A stretch of DNA of 64,000 nt from Arctopsyche grandis (GCF_051622035.1 NC_135356.1:8964579-9028578); one strand, 5' to 3'. Shown: positions 50,220-63,697, counted from the first letter of the stretch. Translations and numbers: made by a program. Notes: generated from the sequence alone by a model not told the origin.

Positions 50220-51204
50220 TGGTTGGATATCAAATATAATATATAGGAAGTTACTTTTGTCCTGCGCGGCTATGTCGGCACGGCATTATCGTTTGCGGCA
50301 TTGTTGTTTGTGGCATTGCCGTTCGCGGCATTTTCGGCGCGGCTTTGTCGGGATGCCTATATTTTATTAAACGCGATTTTTTCGCAGATAGCAAACTTTC
50401 AAAATCTTATCAGTCATGTAATTCAGACGTACACATGTACATTTGTTCAGGGACATGTCGCATAATTACTATCAATGATCCATGCAAAGTCACACAGCGA
50501 AACGGTTGACGCGCAAACAATACGGTACGTAGAACGAAATGACCCGGTTTACGTTAACCGATTCAACCTTTTCTCGTCTCGGCGTTACCTCACCGAACGC
50601 AAATAAATATCTTTCCTATATGAATCACACGTTTCAATACATTATGTATACCCACATAAATAAATGCCGTGATGCGCTTATGAGTCAAATTTTATACTTA
50701 TCCTCACACGGAGTGGACAAAATAAAAACATATTACGCGCGGAATGGTTGGCGATCGCCGCCATTCAAAATGGTCCAATTCCTCATCGCATACCGTTGTA
50801 CAAATCTAAACCGATTTACTAAAATGATCAGATACGAATGTAAAACAGCCGGTTACATCAGGACCGTACCAAGGTAAAAGCAATTACCAGAGCTTATACT
50901 AAAAAAAAAATTCGCTTAATTTCAATACGTAAATATGGCATTACTAAATCGCAGATTGTGATAAATCGTATAAATTAGTCGCAAGGTAAATGTATTGTGA
51001 ACTTTGACCGAAATAGAAGCACACTTGTGTGTACCGTTCTGATTGTGATTAAATTTAAATAAAGTGAAAAAAAAGTAGTTACGAGAACAGTGTGACTGTT
51101 CTCGTACCATCATTCACAATACCAAAAATAATCATTTGTGAGCGCAAGAAATAAAATTTGCATTCACCGCTAAATTTTGTCACACAAAATATAATATGTA
51201 TATT

Positions 51205-51428
51205 GGGGTGACCGGAAAAATGCACTCGAGATAGTTGCACTCACGAGACATCCAAACTTTCAAAGATGCTCAAGGAGAATTAACGCAATAGAATTCCACA
51301 AAAAACCTTCATGGGATATTTGTATGTTATTCTATTGCATAAATTCTTTTTGAGCCCCTTTTAAAATTAGGACTTCTCGAAACTGCGCCACTATTCAGTG
51401 CAATTTAGTGCATCTTTCCGGGAACCTG
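51205..51428 (+). mobile_element. Palindromic MITE, GG...CCGGAAA ends (copy 2)
   Basis: Ends GGGGTGACCGGAAAAATGCA and, inverse, GGTTCCCGGAAAGATGCA. Perfect 8-bp duplication TGTATATT (51197-51204, 51429-51436). Inverse copy of 26068-26317. Confidence 0.85.
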
Positions 51429-51494
51429 TATATTGATAGGCTAAATTTAACATTAAAATTTAAAAAAAATACAATATACACCATTATCATTATT

Positions 51495-51570
51495 TACAGC
51501 CATTCACCATCCACTGCTGGATTGAAAGCCTCTACAACATGCTTGCATAAGTCTCTATTTAGCGCAAACA
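51495..51570 (-). mobile_element. RTE-like LINE 3' terminus fragment
   Basis: GCCATTCACCATCCACTGCT followed by TTGAAAGCCTCTACAACATG matches the terminus at 46352 and 63945. Confidence 0.6.
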
Positions 51571-51604
51571 ATTTACATCAATATATTATGATCGATTTTT
51601 AAAT

Positions 51605-51750
51605 ATAGGTTTTTCATTCCAAATTGATCCTTTTCATTTTGAATTGACATTGAAAAGGGCTGAATTTACAATGAAAAAGGTTTAATTTGAAATAAAAAAG
51701 GGTCAATTCGAAATGAAATCGGGTCAATTTGAAATGAAAAACTTGTATGT
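51605..51750. repeat. Inverted array of a ~20-bp repeat
   Basis: Units like AAAGGGTCAATTTGAAATGA run one way and their inverse (TTCATTTCAAATTGACCC type) the other. Further arrays are at 52478-52585 and 53118-53200. Confidence 0.75.
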
Positions 51751-52477
51751 ATTCAAATAATATAAGTTGCTTCATAAATGGTGGCACATGATTAAGTGCT
51801 TTTTAAATCTCCCCAGCCCTTCATTGCCACGTTACAATGTTAGTTACAAGTGTAACAAATGGCATGCATTTTACAAGTCAACATTTGCTTTCAGGTGCAA
51901 ATAGAATTTGTACAAAAACAAGAAGCATGATGAAAAACGATCGCTTAAGATAATCAAATTTTAAATTGGAATCATTATTTGTGATTTTATTCTTTATCCA
52001 ACCCTGTTTTTATTGAAGTAATAAAAAAAACCTTCCAATATATAAGTAATTATCACTAAGAACTAAAATTATCTCCATCAATGTAGTAAATTTTTTTAAT
52101 TTATTTCAATGCTAAAATACCAAAGACATCATTGGGAGGGTTGGGGGGGGGGGGGGGTAAGAGGGCTTTTAAAAGATCAGGAACATGCATGTCATTTGAT
52201 GAATCTAAATCAAATCGAATAGCAGAAACTGCAACAAGTTCAGAATATCGATCGGAAGCTTCTTCCAAAAGAAAAGGTTTTATTAAAAAGCAATCACAAA
52301 TTTACTAACTTTTGCCCCCCCCCCCCTCCATCTAGGAAAAGCTGAAATGACGTCTCTTTAAAATACATACTGAAATTTTCCCAAATTTCAGTAAACCGGT
52401 GATTTTTCCGCTAATTGTAAACCCTAGATAAAGATTAGATTTCATCAACTTTCTAATGAGAATGCATTTACATACAG

Positions 52478-52585
52478 GTTCTTCATTCCAAATTGAATCT
52501 CTTTAATTTCAAATTAACCCTTTTTCATTTCAAATTAACCCCTTTTCAGTGAATTTGAGATGAAAAAGGGTCAATTCGAAATTTT
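52478..52585. repeat. Inverted array of the same ~20-bp repeat
   Basis: TTTTCATTTCAAATTAACCC repeats then switch to GAAAAAGGGTCAATTCGAAA, so two opposed arrays face each other. Confidence 0.75.
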
Positions 52586-52604
52586 ATTTCACATAGATAT
52601 ATAC

Positions 52605-53112
52605 CAGGAAGGCTTGACAGGAAGACCCCAATGCGCCTTCCTAGACAATTAATTGCAAGCAATGCAGCATTTTTATCACATAAATCACTGTATTTCGAGA
52701 AGCTAAAGAACACGAAATTAATTAATTAATCAATCAAGACATCTATGGATTTTTAGACTTTTACATAAATTTTTACAAATTGTATATATGTAAATTAATA
52801 CAGAAGATTTGTGACAAAAATTAATTAATTGATTAATCCATCGAGACATTTATGGATTTAGATTTGTACATAATTTTTACAAATTGTACATATGTACATT
52901 GAATACAGAAGATTTGTGACAGCAGGTAAGATAATTTTTTTGCCAATTTTGAGGAACCGTTTCAACAATGATCAGATAAAATTGGCAAACTCTGATAAGA
53001 AACGATCGACTTGGAGTCACAAATATCCAAGTCTAACCAGTAGTATAGCGGGATCGAACCCAATAATCACTTGGTGCTAAACATGCTACCACTGAGCCAT
53101 ACTGCTGGCTAA
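52605..53112 (-). mobile_element. tRNA-derived SINE, minus strand, with duplicated tail
   Basis: On the minus strand the head reads TATGGCTCAGTGGTAGCATG (box A) and GGTTCGATCCC (box B). The body is as at 36048. The tail segment GAATACAGAAGATTTGTGAC with its neighbours is present twice (about 52715-52820 and 52821-52920). 52605-52650 matches the other SINE tail (CCAGGAAGG...CCTTCCT). Confidence 0.75.
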
Positions 53113-53196
53113 AATAAAAGGCTTAATTTTAAATGAAAAAGAGTCAATTTAAAATGAATAATGGTCAATTTGAAATGAAAAAGGGTCAATTTGAAA

Positions 53197-53198
<2 letters not shown>

Positions 53199-53262
<64 letters not shown>
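53199..53262. repeat. (TA)n microsatellite
   Basis: About 31 TA units ending at a CAGTGGCG terminus. Confidence 0.95.
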
Positions 53263-53265
<3 letters not shown>

Positions 53266-53432
53266 TGGCGTGCGGTAAAACTCTCTCTCCCCCTGTCGTA
53301 CTTACACACTTAATTTGCGCGAGCAGGATACAACAGGAACGAGAGGAACAGGCTTTTCCTCCCGTATCCTACGCGCGCACATTAAACAAAGCTGTATGAC
53401 AAAAAGAGAGATAATTTCACCGCATGCCACTG
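53263..53432. mobile_element. 170-bp hAT-type unit enclosing the core of a foldback element
   Basis: Ends CAGTGGCGTGCGGTAAA and, inverse, CAGTGGCATGCGGTGAAA, sitting in TA repeats. The interior (ACTTAATTTGCGCGAGCAGG through GCGCGCACATTAA) is the middle of the foldback MITE family of 33811, 41389 and 62151. Confidence 0.75.
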
Positions 53433-53452
53433 ATATATATTACATATACATA

Positions 53453-53548
53453 CATAGTACCGTTTACCATGCACCCTTTTTTTTGATCTTTCGATTTTCG
53501 ATATTTGGTTTTTCGACTTTTTCACTTTCGGTGCCGTGAGGTAGACCC
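53453..53548. mobile_element. Outer arm of a foldback MITE
   Basis: GTACCGTTTACCATGCACCC to GTGCCGTGAGGTAGACCC is the right outer arm of the foldback family. The matching left outer arm is missing. Confidence 0.75.
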
Positions 53549-53549
53549 A

Positions 53550-53878
53550 TAAGCATACATATATTAAAATACAGAAATATATACATAGCAGTCTAAAAAA
53601 GGTTCTCCAAAAAAATATGTACATATATACATGTATGTATGTATGATAGTAAAAGTTAATCTAAATACTTAAAGCATTCAGAATTTCCGTGAATGTAAAT
53701 AAACAGATATAAATTCAGACATATGTACAGAGACACAGAACGATTTTTTTTATTGCGTGAATATTATAGTCAGAGATCCACTGGTTTACCATCGCGCATC
53801 TACCTCGTGGCCTTGTTGACCTATGCGGTAAAACTTTGATACACACAGGTATGTATACAACATCACATACAAGTTACC

Positions 53879-53909
<31 letters not shown>

Positions 53910-54050
53910 CACCAACAGAAAAAGTATACACATGTAATTAAAAAAAAATACAAAACAAAGGCACTATGACACACATTGTACAAAAAATTCGCTTATGCAA
54001 AATTACTTTTAAAAAAAAAAGTTGTTTTTTTTTTTGTAAACCGCTATATT
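53550..54050. other. No recognised feature
   Basis: AT-rich with short CATA tandem repeats (53880-53910). Confidence 0.4.
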
Positions 54051-54059
54051 ATATGCAAG

Positions 54060-54345
54060 GGTCGCTATTAGAACGAAGTTGCAGGGTTAGACAGTGGCGG
54101 GGCGGGTTGGAATTAAATCAAATTTACTTAAAGAGTACTTGCGAACTTTTCAGAGTCCCGCGTAGAGTGCGTTCGTTGCGTGCCAAGCCCGCGGTCGACT
54201 GTGCCCGTCCGACACGGACGAACTCCAAAAGGCTACTGCAGGCTGATGTCACCGCGTTCCGTCAGCATTGCATTGGTCCAAATTGATCGTTTCAAAGGCG
54301 TGACTTGAGTGAGTCCATGGTGGAGGGGGGGCCACCGTTTTGCCG
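54060..54345. other. GC-rich, unique-looking stretch
   Basis: About 285 bases of much higher GC, containing GAGTCCCGCGTAGAGTGCG and CCGCGGTCGACTGTGCCCG. The plus-strand frame (to 54286) has no family I recognise. It may be a promoter or untranslated first exon. Confidence 0.25.
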
Positions 54346-54408
54346 CTTTGGGTCAACGATAATGTGTCGATCTGTCGATAGATGGTAATAGTTGACAGGT
54401 TACAACCA

Positions 54409-54480
54409 GGGACCCGAACCATCTTTTTCGTTCCGGTTCGGTAAAAAAATATATATCGGTCAGTTCCGGTTTTCAGTTTT
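54409..54480 (+). mobile_element. Terminus of a further hAT-like family
   Basis: CAGGGACCCGAACC followed by TTCCGGTTCGG. The inverse GGTTCGGGTCCCTG is at 6151-6164. Neither copy shows its partner end here. Confidence 0.35.
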
Positions 54481-54659
54481 CTTAGTCTTTTTTTAAAGAT
54501 TAGCAAGTTAATGTAAATACAAACGGTGGCCTGTAAATACCAGCCGTGCCCTGAATTAACTCGACTTTTACCTGATGAAATACTCCGACATATACTGCCT
54601 GGTTCGCATATAATTTCGGACGGTTGGGCAGCGTACATCGTACATAACAAAAATTCAAT

Positions 54660-56917
<2,258 letters not shown>

Positions 56918-56926
56918 TATATATAT

Positions 56927-57023
<97 letters not shown>
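56918..57023. repeat. (TA)n microsatellite, right part
   Basis: Continuation of the 55173 array, with one ATAAATA interruption. Confidence 0.95.
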
Positions 57024-57024
<1 letters not shown>

Positions 57025-57025
<1 letters not shown>

Positions 57026-57695
57026 AAAAAGGCGACAAAAGCGATATCAAAAACTACCGACCCATTAGTTTACTTTCAGCGGTCTACAAGCTCTTCACGA
57101 AGGTTATTACAGAAAGGCTGAAGAATATCCTCGACGAGAACCAACCTATAGAGCAGGCAGGGTTTAGGGCAAATTTCAGCACAATGGACCACCTCCAAGT
57201 AGTTGGCGAACTAATCGAGCGCGCCAACGAATATCAACGGCCATTGTGCCTAGGTTTCGTCGATTGTGAGAAAGCCTTCGATACAGTTAGTCATAATTCA
57301 GTACTTAACGCTCTACAAACACAGGGAGTGCCGGAACCCTATGTGGGACTGTTAGCTGCAATATATAAGAATGCCACAGCTTCGGTTAAAATTTTTTCAG
57401 GTACAGACAGATTTAGCATAGGAAAAGGAGTAAGACAAGGAGATACAATCTCGCCCAAGTTATTCAATGCGGTGCTTGCGGGAGTTTTCAGGAACTTGGA
57501 TTGGGATACAGCCGGAGTGAGCATCAATGGTCGCTTCTTGAGTCACGTTCGGTTCGCAGACGATATAGTTTTAATAGCTCGTGATTCAGCTGACCTACTT
57601 AACAGACTAACACAGCTGGACAGGGAAAGTAGAAAAGTAGGATTAAAAATTAACGTAGATAAGACTAAACTAATGTTCAATAGATATTGCATGCC
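57025..57695 (+). mobile_element. RTE-like LINE reverse-transcriptase domain
   Basis: A continuous frame of ~220 codons. It contains [20 protein letters not shown] (motif 1 region), [26 protein letters not shown] (palm motif with the first Asp), [13 protein letters not shown], and FADDIVL with the catalytic Asp pair. The 5' side is cut by the TA array and the endonuclease is missing. The frame dies after [11 protein letters not shown]. The RT domain itself has no stops, so the copy is fairly young. Confidence 0.9.
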
Positions 57696-57784
57696 TGATA
57701 TATTGCGCACTTTTGATAGCCAATTTGTAATGTGTTCATTGATATATATATATGATATATATGATAATTGTAAAAAATTACAAA

Positions 57785-57830
57785 AATTGTACTATTCAAT
57801 GCGTTAGTGCGAGGTCACATCGAGTATGCT
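57785..57830 (+). mobile_element. Host LINE (left piece) split by a nested LINE
   Basis: Encodes LVRGHIEYA, the same residues that restart at 59451 (HIEYASIVCNPFYSRHS). The two pieces are the sides of a target site interrupted by 57831-59450. Confidence 0.6.
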
Positions 57831-58355
57831 GCCCTCTGGAGAAAGTCTGAAATGGCAGTCAGTAATAAAATATTTAGGAGTAACGTTCGATAAAAGATTG
57901 AGATGGGCACCTCACATTGAGGGAGCGAAATGCAAGGCGATGCGGGGTATATCCTCAATATATCCAATATTTAATCCCCATAGTTCTTTATCAACTCAAA
58001 ATAAAATAAAATTATATCGCGCGCTCATATTACCATTATTAACCTATATGGAATAACGCCTCGAATATTAACCTTTCCAAGCTCCAAGTAATACAAAATA
58101 AATCCCTAAAAATAATTTATAATACACCCATATATACTAACTTGAAAAAACTGCATGCCATATATAATATTCCTTTTGGTACAGACATTACTAAGAAACT
58201 AACCAGTAGATTTTATGACTAATAACCATATTAACACACTTGTGCTGAGTCTCGGTGATTACAACAACACGTCTATACACTTCAGGTATAACACACAGAT
58301 TACCTAAACACAATCTGCTTTAGGTCATCGAAATTTAAAGAGTCTTTAATTAATA

Positions 58356-59190
58356 TTATGTATTACCCGGCTTCGCTCAGTATTTATAATATAAACCGCT
58401 TAAACATGACTAATCTAATAGTAAACATTTTACTAAAAAAAAAAAAAAAATTACAAAAAAAATTAAAAAAAAAAAAATCTAATTTTTTTTTGCCTTCTAG
58501 GGCTTCGCCCTTAGCGCCCCCTGAGCCTTTGCCATGCGGCTACGCGTCCTTCGGGGCCCCATGCGGCTGAGCTCCGTAAGGCTGCGCCCCATAAGGCTGC
58601 GCCCCATAAGGCTGCGCCCCATAAGACTGCGCCCCATAAGGCTGCGCCCCCTTCAGGGCCCCATGCGGCTGAGCCCCATGAGGCTGCGCCCCGTGAGGCC
58701 GCGCCTTCCTGCGCCCCCTTCAGGGCCCCATGCGGCTGAGCTCCATAAGGCTGCGCCCCATAAGGCTGCGCCCCCTTTGGGGTCCCATGGGCTGCGCCCC
58801 TCTGCGCTCCCTTCGGGGCCCCATGTGGCTGAGCCCCATAAGACTGCGCCCCCGCGGGGGTGAATCCATTGAATCGAAAAAAGTCAAATCGGCGCTATGA
58901 ATCGAAAAAAAAATAAATCGAATAATTTGTTCGATGACGGCTGCGCCCCCCTGGGCCCCCTTCGGAGCCCCATAAGGCTGCGCCCCCTTCAGGGCCCCAT
59001 GGGGCTGCGCCACCGCAGGGGTGAATCCATTGAATCGAAAAAAATCAAATCGGCGCCTATGAATCGAAAAAAAAAATAAACCAAATCACGTGTTCGATGA
59101 CGTCACCGATCTACGGACGACGAACCAAGGATACATATAGGATACATATATACATACATACAAAGTCTCTTTCCAAATTATATATTAGAT
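58356..59190 (-). mobile_element. Helitron-like element in the LINE 3' UTR
   Basis: On the minus strand the 3' side reads GCGAAGCCGGGTAATA, as at 1150-1165 and 6590, but without a clean CTAG. The 5' side (TTTGGAAAGAGACTTTGTAT) matches 743-775. The core is GC-rich minisatellite plus A-rich blocks. Confidence 0.6.
58500..59030. repeat. GC-rich minisatellite with GGCTGCGCCCCATAA units
   Basis: Five to six tandem GGCTGCGCCCCATAA units, then variants with CCCTTCAGGGCCCCATG. A second smaller block is at 58940-59030. The Arg/Pro-rich open frames are artefacts. Confidence 0.9.
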
Positions 59191-59450
59191 TAGATTAGAT
59201 TAGATGTATTATATATGAACATTTATAAGGATTGTAAATGGGTTTTTGAGCTCTTTTTCCTATTATGCTGTAGCTGTTTACTGCTGTAGTATGCTGTTAA
59301 CATTAGAATAATATAATACTGTGATTACTAACCAAATGAAATTAAATTGTAAAATAGAAAATGATCAGTAGATCAGTAGCTATTAAAATAGATATAAGAT
59401 GTATTGTGAACATAATTTCGTAATAATAAAAAGCATTTAAAAATCAAAAA

Positions 59451-60445
59451 ACATCGAGTATGCTAGTATAGTTTGCAATCCATTCTATAGCCGTCATTCA
59501 CAGCGCATTGAATCAATTCAACGCTCGTTTACGAAACACTTAGCATTTACTTCACCTGAAATATCACACAGATGTCCCTATGACCAACGTTTAAAATTTT
59601 TTAAAATGCAGTCCCTAAAATCGCGCCGTACCTTGCTTGATTTAACTTTCCTCCACAAATCAATTAATAACGAAATTGATAGTACTGACATCCTAAATAA
59701 TATATCGCTTTCTATACCCTATATACCTAATGTGACCATTTATTTTTGTCCTCAAAACGGGACATCTACCAATTTTTACGTAATAGTATGTGTATTCAAG
59801 AAAATGCGTATTTTTCAGTTTTTATTTATTAATACAAAGAACAGGAATGTTGATGAAGAATAGAAAAGAACAGGAATGTTGATGAAGAATAGAAAAGAAC
59901 AGGAATGAATAATATAAATATAAAAAAAATATGTTGTTTTATATTTTTCTGATGAACAAAGTATTACTGGGTTTGCTTTTAAATAAGAATGAAATTCTTG
60001 ACAGGATTTCTTAAAATTGATTTTAATTAACAACATCGCTTTAAGATCTGCGACTTGCAATTGCGTTTTTTCGGTCGTTCACAACTTGTTCATCTGTGAA
60101 AAGACTATTTCTAAGCGAATTAAGACTGGAAACATTTTTTAAATTGTTACCGTGTGTTGCTCTCTTTTTGAAAACGGGACATTTCGACGTCCCGAAGCTG
60201 TGCTTGGGGACAACGGGACAGGCTACCTAAAAACGGGATGGTCCCGTTCAAAACGGGACGTATGGTCACTTTATATATACCCCTCAACTAAAACCTTCCA
60301 TATCCCTGTCTGTAACACTAACCTCGAATTAAATGCACCTATTGCAAGATTATGTAGAACCTATAATGAAGTAAACTCTGAACGATGTAATATAGATATT
60401 TTCAATGATTCCATTATGATGTTTAGGAAGAAATTATTATTGTAA
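59451..60445 (+). mobile_element. Host LINE (right piece), Jockey-like C-terminus, split by a hAT MITE
   Basis: Encodes HIEYASIVCNPFYSRHSQRI, IQRSFTKHLAF, SLKSRRTLLDLTFLHKSINN and, after the MITE, FHIPVCNTNLELNAPIARLC and FNDSIMMFRKKLLL before the stop. It is the C-terminal third of a Jockey/R1-type ORF2. Excising the MITE leaves a one-base frameshift, so it was already dead or has decayed since. Confidence 0.8.
59728..60273. mobile_element. hAT-like MITE, 546 bp, with AACGGGAC subterminal repeats
   Basis: Ends TAATGTGACCAT and, inverse, TAAAGTGACCAT. Perfect 8-bp duplication TATATACC (59720-59727, 60274-60281). AACGGGAC or its inverse occurs repeatedly within about 150 bases of the ends. 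Confidence 0.9.
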
Positions 60446-62150
60446 TCGAAAAATATGTCTTAATTGTTCTATTGTATTCTAGATTAATTGTTTAACATTT
60501 TAAAAATACATTTGGAATATACTTAAGTAATGTTGTGCACACCTATAATTGATGTATACATATACCAGAATCATAAATGTGTAAAGACTATATTGTGTTA
60601 TGTATGTATGTACATTGTTGGTGAGCCTTTTTAAATAAAATAAATAAATAATGAGTTCATTGACAACTTGCGAGCTTTACATATAATTGTATTTAAATCG
60701 GAATTATTAATAGAATATTTGATTAGTATGTAATTGTAAAGTGTGCCACACATTTTATTCCGATGAGATGAGGAAAAGAGCAGTTCTCAATGGAAGCATA
60801 TTTGCTTCATAATTAACATTCCGGTTTTCTTCGTCTATTTCGGTTTCCAACAAGTTGACAAATTTGATCATAACAACTTCGAATTTTCGCATGATCACAA
60901 AACTTCATCTTTTGTTACTACGTACTATAAAGTAATGAAACCCAACGAAATAAAATTTTTAAATAAATATCAGTAATTTAAGTATTTAATTTAAGCATTA
61001 CATTTATTATAATTACCGAATTTTATCATAAATAATGGTTTGACAAGTGTATGCATAAAATTACATAAGTCGAAATCGAACGCCATTTTTAGGTATTCGA
61101 TGTCGTAGTGAAGTATTTCTATTGATATAATCAACTCTCCCTTAAAATGAAATGAAACCAAACCTTATATTAAAATCAATACATTTTCAACGGAGAAGTC
61201 GTATAAGGGTAGTTTTCCCCCTCTGCCAACCCTTATTGGGCGCGTCGACATGTCCTCCGATTGGCCAGTCACAAGCGTGTAACCGCCCCCTTGATCCCGC
61301 CCTCACGAATGAACTTTCAAATCCATATATTATACTTATACCTTTTATTTATTTTAAATGCATTTACACGCATGCATTTCCGTATAAGGGCATTGAAACG
61401 TACACATGAGACGTTGTAATTGAAAGCGGCGGAAGTCCAATTTTCAGTTCCGAAAACATTATTTCTGTTTGACTCGATTAACAAATTGCTATCACTTCTT
61501 TTAATTCGATATGTCCAGAATCTCGGGAAAGCAAAATAGACGTATTACAGTAGGCCGCCAGTGTTTTTAAATATTGTTAAACGCCAAACATTATATTTAA
61601 TATTTTGCGAGATATTTCTCGAAATAAAGAAAAGTGGACTTACGCCACTTTCAAATATAATAGTTCATATATACATATGTACAAACGCATTGTACGATTG
61701 ATTACTATCACTATTTTCATTGCACAAAAATGATTCATAAATTTGTGGTCGTTTAAATTATTACTCACATGGCTAGGATTTGCAGAATTGAGTGTTTACA
61801 TCCGATTGGATTACCTTTTTTCACCGCAATCATTTTTAAGTACATACTTATTTGACGTAATTTAATTCTTGGTGTTTAATAATGTGTAGTATTGATGTAA
61901 AATGCTATTTTTACATAAATATTACATATAAATTACTCAGCAGTGATTAATCACAACCGTCTCAGAAACGTGTGATAAATTATTTTTTTCCGAATACTTC
62001 GATACCATTGAATTATTCAGGGGGATAGAAAAACATTGTCTTTTGTTTTAAACTCTTCATTGCCTAAAAATTATAACTTAGAGCAGTCTTGAATAATGAA
62101 ATATGGAGCCAAAACTTGACATATGTTCCTACTTGTGGGATCTCAAAAAG
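60446..62150. other. Mostly unassigned; short repeat B fragment
   Basis: 60446-60650 is the LINE 3' UTR and tail (AAATAAAATAAATAAATAA). 60878-60935 is a fragment of repeat B. 61190-61310 is GC-richer with CCGCCCCC and ATTGG boxes but no gene can be tied to it. The rest shows nothing. Confidence 0.35.
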
Positions 62151-62540
62151 CGGTCTTCGTCACGGACCCGAATGTGAAACGCCCGAAAACGCAAATATCG
62201 GAAGGCAAAGATCGAAAATCGAAAGATCTTAAGTCGAAATATCAAAAAAAAGGGTGCATGGTAAACGGTACATACTCACTTAATTTGCGCGAGAAGGATA
62301 CAACAGGAACAAGAGGAACAGGCTTTTCCTCCCGTATTCTGCGCGCGCACATTAATACGGGAGGAAAAGCCTGTTCCTCTTGTTCCTGTTGTATCCTGCT
62401 CGCGCAAATTAAGTGAGTATGTACCGTTTACCATGCACCCTTTTTTTGATCTTTCGACTTAAGATCTTTCGATTTTCGATCTTTGCCTTCCGATATTTGC
62501 GTTTTCGGGCGTTTCACATTCGGGTCCGTGAGTTAGACCC
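62151..62540. mobile_element. Foldback (Mutator-like) MITE, copy 3
   Basis: 390 bp, two almost perfect ~180-bp inverted arms. Ends CGGTCTTCGTCACGGACCCG and CGGGTCCGTGAGTTAGACCC. No target duplication is recognisable at the flanks (CTCAAAAAG versus ATTGACATA). Confidence 0.9.
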
Positions 62541-63697
62541 ATTGACATACAGTTGACAATGATCGATAACGATGATTCTAATATTTGAAGAAATGGAGCA
62601 TGAATTTTCTTGTTAAAACTTAGACGTTCTTTGTGTGTTTTATGATTACAGTTTACTCATTTTCCGACACTTGCAAGAATTACGCAACGTTTTTCCAAAG
62701 TAATATGCTCAAGTGGTTCGTGATATAAAACTGATTTTATCAGTAAATCTTATCATTAAAGTCGTAGTCAATTTGTGTGCAGTTGATATGCACATATATA
62801 ATATCAGATAATTTAAGTACAATACTTTTCACTTGTGTATGTAAACAGTAAAACTATATCACATCTTCGAAGGTGCTGTCAAGAGAAAGTTAAAGATACT
62901 TCTGTAGGAAGAGTTGTTGTCTATGAACGTTGATAGACAATAGAAATTTCAAAAACTCCTCGAATTTATTTTAATCAATCAACTAAAGAGCAAAAGCACG
63001 CATTTCAAAGGACTTATATTTTAAAATACTTTCCTCTTGATTTGGGTTTCAAAATATACACGCGTATTTCCCTCTTATTAGGCAAAGACTATAAAATTAG
63101 TTAGAATCCCATCGGTTAATCTTTTTGGTGTGTTCAGCATTTACTGAAGAATGCTCTTGAATTTGTATTATAAAGGCGCAAACACACAGAATCGTGCGGC
63201 ACGGCATACCTAGGTAGACTCCAGCTGAAAATGAGCGTGTCTTTATACAATTGCTAAAGATTTGTTCATACTATCCAGTGCACGGAAAAGACCACTTCTA
63301 TTCAGTGGTGGATCAAGTAAATGGGGGGCCCCAAGCGTATTTGAAACTTGAGGGCTCCACTTCAGGAAAAAAAATGCATATTAAGTAATTAAATAACAAA
63401 ATTTCTTTAAAGATGTTGAGAATTGGTTAGTCATCGAAAGATCAATGTACTAGAGGTGGGATCGGGGGGACAAAAACACTATACTTTCATGAATGAACTT
63501 GAAAACGTTCAGTCTCTCTTGTCGTCTGGTCGTGTTCAGAACTAAACGTTTCGGTTTTGTCTGTTTTTCTGGTTAATTTTTATTGTGATTAAAATTTTCA
63601 AAATATATTTCTCAGACAATATTTAGTACAAGGTAAGATTTTTGCACTACAAAACCGGTGAAATACCATTTAATGCCAAAGATATGTAAGTATATAT
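62541..63697. other. No gene; one isolated hAT-like terminus
   Basis: CAGTGGTGGATCAAG at about 63305 resembles the CAGTGGCGGA family end, but no partner end is found. Otherwise AT-rich non-coding. Confidence 0.35.

Larger units (their letters stand above)
49005..50357. mobile_element. Probable hAT-like element with GCGGCATT-rich termini
   Basis: Left GGTGATCCGACAAAACTGCG and right inverse GGCATCCCGACAAAGCCGCG. Flanks TATAATTT and TATATTTT (7/8). Each end carries several GCGGCATT or GCGCGGCAT motifs over about 100 bases. It contains a nested hAT MITE and a mini-Helitron. Confidence 0.55.
57831..59450 (+). mobile_element. 5'-truncated Jockey-like LINE with 14-bp target duplication
   Basis: ACATCGAGTATGCT occurs at 57817-57830 and again at 59451-59464, directly after the A-rich end AAAAATCAAAAA. 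The LINE encodes VIKYLGVTFDKRLRWAPHIE, SSLSTQNKIKLYRALILPLL and, after a frameshift, LQVIQNKSLKIIYNTPIYTN, ending near 58225. The 3' UTR (58226-58355 and 59191-59450) is split by a Helitron-like insert. Confidence 0.75.

Noticed and set aside
52990-53112. tRNA gene on the minus strand (box A and box B present)
   Set aside because: The head is followed by a repeat body shared with other loci and does not form complete acceptor and anticodon stems. It is a SINE. The same applies at 6421 and 36048.
54249-54650. 133-codon minus-strand frame
   Set aside because: Composition and position give no support. Part of it lies over a transposon terminus and no family is recognised.
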